From positions 310,001-374,000 of the forward strand of contig NZ_SMLM01000003.1 in NCBI RefSeq assembly GCF_004682015.1: a stretch of 64,000 nucleotides of DNA, in the 5' to 3' direction. The notes beneath the pieces were generated by a model. The model had not been told where the DNA came from and searched no databases. It worked only from the letters and a program-made list of their open reading frames with translations. Source of the DNA: Ramlibacter henchirensis (GTDB lineage Bacteria; Pseudomonadota; Gammaproteobacteria; Burkholderiales; Burkholderiaceae_C). Of the stretch, positions 62,208 to 64,000 are shown in pieces. The position numbers and the translations under genes were made by a program. The first letter of the stretch is position 1. Each line of letters opens with the position of its first letter.

Positions 62208-62707
62208 GGTGTTTTCCTCCGGGGTGGTGGTGTGGCGGGACTCGCGGTTTTGTTCGCGAGGGGACTTACGGCTTCATGGTGGAAGTGACCGACCTCACCA
62301 GCAATCCTCAGTTCTGGTGCATCGCTTCTGATGATGCGGATCAAGTCGCGCGCAGTTTTTTGCGACGCGTCTCCAAGTTCTGAAAGCGCGCCGGATGTTT
62401 ACTCGCGTGTCGCGTGTGTTCGTCCCACAGCCGTTGGCGAGTCACGCCACGAAGCTATGAAAGCGATAGCAATATGGCTGAGCCAAGAACGCCGTGCAGG
62501 TATCGAAACGGTCAGCGCCGCGCAGCGGCTTCGCGATCTTCCCGGCCTTGAGATAACAAGCTGCGTGAGACGTAATGATTCGATTCGGCGCAACGGTTCT
62601 GCTCGGCCGTGGCGGGTATCTGACGAATGTTCGTTGGCGTACAGACATGACCTGCGTCATCAACTTACCTTCGCGTCCCTGAGAGGTGGATAAGGAGGGA
62701 ACCTGGA
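62208..62707. other. 500-base divergent control region
   Basis: No convincing gene. It separates the rtx operon (minus) and the LuxR-type regulator (plus), and must hold both promoters. GTCGC and GCGAC flank an A/T-rich spacer near 62346-62367, a possible operator. GGAGG precedes the regulator ATG. It is visibly lower in G+C than the genes on both sides. Confidence 0.55.
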
Positions 62708-63496
62708 ATGACTGACTATGAGTGCCGCGCGCCCGGCGCAACGCCGACCGTCCCCATCCGCGCGCAGCCAGGCGGATTCGCGATCTTCAAGAACTCACCC
62801 TGCGTCTGGCCCGAGAGCATGGCCGGCCAGCCCGACTCGCCGCTTCGCGTCCACGTCGTGGACAGCGACGCGCACGTGCGCGGCGTCATCTCGCAGGAAC
62901 TCATGGGTGACAGCCGGACAGTCGTGGCGGGCCAGGCGGGCTCGCTGCGCGACGGCAGGCGCCTGGTGCGCGACCTGGGTTTCGACGTGCTGCTCGTCGA
63001 CGTCGCGCTCTCCGACGGGGCCGGGTTCGATCTGATGGCGCACGCCAAGAGCCTCAACCCCAAGGCCGAGGTGATCGCGCTGTCGAAACACGAGACGGAC
63101 GATGACGCGATGCGCGCCTTCGAGCTGGGCGCCGCGGGCTTCGTGGTCAAGAACTCCTGGTTCGTGAGCTTCGTGCAGGCCGTCCTGCAGGTGGCCAACG
63201 GCGGGGCGGCCATCACGCCGGCGCTTTCCAGGCGGCTCTTGCTCAAGCGTGGCGCGAGCGCTGCGACGCACTCGGTGCCGGGGCCGTCCGGCGAAGTGGT
63301 GCGCATCAAGCTCTCGCTTCGCGAACACGAGGTGCTGCGAATGATCGCCAGCGGACTTACGAGCAGCCAGATCGGCGACAAGCTGGCCATCAGCTCCACC
63401 ACCGTCAACTCGCACGTGAAGAACATGTACCACAAGCTGCACGTGCGCTCGCGCGCGCAGGCCGTGAGCTGCGCGAACACGTGGGGCTTGTTGTAG
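62708..63496 (+). CDS. LuxR-type response regulator
   Basis: A 262-residue regulator with an unusual ~40-residue N-terminal extension. The receiver domain follows (VHVVDSDAHVRGVI, probable phospho-acceptor in VLLVDVALSDGAG, Lys in GFVVKNSW), then a LuxR HTH (LSLREHEVLRMIASGLTSSQIGDKLAISSTTVNSHVKNMYHKL). The classic acidic pair is VDSD, so phosphorylation is likely but not certain; no histidine kinase is adjacent. Divergent from the RTX-peroxidase operon, it is a good candidate for its controller. A hairpin terminator follows. Confidence 0.88.
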   Translation: MTDYECRAPGATPTVPIRAQPGGFAIFKNSPCVWPESMAGQPDSPLRVHVVDSDAHVRGVISQELMGDSRTVVAGQAGSLRDGRRLVRDLGFDVLLVDVALSDGAGFDLMAHAKSLNPKAEVIALSKHETDDDAMRAFELGAAGFVVKNSWFVSFVQAVLQVANGGAAITPALSRRLLLKRGASAATHSVPGPSGEVVRIKLSLREHEVLRMIASGLTSSQIGDKLAISSTTVNSHVKNMYHKLHVRSRAQAVSCANTWGLL

Positions 63497-63516
63497 CCAC
63501 GGTGCTCCGTCGTCAG

Positions 63517-63546
63517 GCCGCCCGCATGCCGGGCGGCTTTTTTTTT
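63517..63546 (+). terminator. Rho-independent terminator
   Basis: Stem GCCGCCCG (63517-63524) with CGGGCGGC (63530-63537), loop of five bases, then nine T. Ends the LuxR-type gene. Confidence 0.9.
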
Positions 63547-63892
63547 GCAGCCAGCTAGATCAATCGTGACCGAATGCAAGTGGCGAACGCGGACCGCCGT
63601 TTTTTCGACTGTTCTTGCATTTGAAGCGGTGTGGCGGGGAAGGGCGCATGGCGCCTCGCTTGCGCATGGATCGGCAGCGGCCCTCGCGCCAACGCGCAGC
63701 AAGCCGGTCAGGCAGATCGCGTGCCTCGACCGGCGTCCAGGCGGCCCGACTCCTCCCCAGAACTTGCTTTTCCGCCCCCTGTCCTCGCGCGAGCGCGAGG
63801 CCTAAATTGGTCCGACCGCGCGCTGCGCCCTCGAAGTCAATGGGACGGGCCGGCGCTGCTTCCGACATGAGTCGTACGAGGAGGAGGCGGGC
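63547..63892. other. non-coding stretch before the last gene
   Basis: No gene that I can support. Overlapping short frames on both strands lack ribosome sites. GGAGGAGG just before 63893 is the ribosome site of the next gene. Confidence 0.5.
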
Positions 63893-64000
63893 ATGACTGA
63901 TCGAACCGAATCCCGGGAAAAGCTCCCGGTGGATGCGCCGAGAAGCGCATCGAGGCGCCTGTTGTTCAGGACGGCCGGTGCATCCGCGGCGGGCGTGTTC
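63893..64000 (+). CDS. truncated gene with twin-arginine signal
   Basis: Only the first 36 residues are inside the window. GAGGAGG lies before the ATG. The segment ASRRLLFRTAGASAAGVF is a twin-arginine signal (SRRLLF followed by a hydrophobic stretch), so the product is exported folded. The pattern is like the small Tat-type proteins next to formate dehydrogenase genes, but the window ends too soon to tell. Confidence 0.7.
   Translation, partial: MTDRTESREKLPVDAPRSASRRLLFRTAGASAAGVF

Overview
The window looks like chromosome of a high-G+C betaproteobacterium of the order Burkholderiales, most likely family Comamonadaceae (Ramlibacter/Variovorax-like). Grounds are the iscSUA-hscBA-fdx order followed by dnaQ, a Bug/TctC-type binding protein, a TAXI-TRAP transporter, GC-rich palindromic intergenic repeats of the kind scattered through these genomes, and CATAAT-type -10 boxes. 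No database search was possible; all family names rest on motifs read from the translations.

Region 1 (1-5028) is housekeeping: the 3' part of iscS, iscU, iscA, hscB, hscA and fdx (iron-sulfur cluster assembly), then dnaQ (polymerase III proofreading) and a tRNA-Val(CAC) gene.

Region 2 (4982-18982) is a 13.95-kb integrated element. Its tyrosine integrase sits beside the tRNA-Val, and the last 47 bp of the tRNA are repeated perfectly at the far end, followed at once by what looks like the tRNA's displaced terminator. It carries an integrase, a P4-type primase-helicase, an excisionase-like wing protein, an AlpA/MerR-like HTH protein and small unknown genes, but no visible relaxase, capsid, terminase or transposase. 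Its lower-G+C right half is cargo that looks like defence: a membrane/coiled-coil protein, a MazG-like pyrophosphohydrolase overlapping a nuclease-helicase of the DUF2075 type, an McrA-like HNH nuclease, and a compact three-gene operon of two unrecognised proteins plus a metallo-beta-lactamase-fold hydrolase. These two cassettes are the best candidates for an undescribed system.

Region 3 (19158-28689) has a CHRD lipoprotein, a CAP-domain lipoprotein, and a minus-strand catabolic operon (IlvD/Edd dehydratase, TAXI-TRAP binding protein, fused TRAP permease, DapA-family lyase, RraA-family protein), probably for uptake and breakdown of a sugar acid or related hydroxy acid. An MFS gene diverges from it.

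Region 4 (28832-35274) is a signalling cluster: a multi-PAS/GAF histidine kinase with its FixJ-type regulator, and three further receiver proteins, one fused to an unrecognised C-terminal domain. Region 5 (35744-39550) is one large secreted protein of repeated beta-sandwich domains.

Region 6 (39635-50167) is an aromatic or organic-acid catabolic cluster: a LysR regulator divergent from a hydroxyquinol-type intradiol dioxygenase, a citryl-CoA-lyase-like protein, a class III CoA transferase, a branched-chain-type ABC importer (permease and ATPase fused through a palindromic repeat), a MetE-like methyltransferase and a Bug-type binding protein, mostly with 4-8 bp overlaps.

Region 7 (50139-62207, minus strand) encodes a 2223-residue RTX protein with an animal-type haem peroxidase domain and its own type I secretion system (ABC, HlyD, TolC), ending with a coupled Crp/Fnr regulator. 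A perfect 26-bp palindrome separates cargo from exporter genes. A LuxR-type regulator is divergent (62708-63496). The window ends in the Tat-type signal of a truncated gene.
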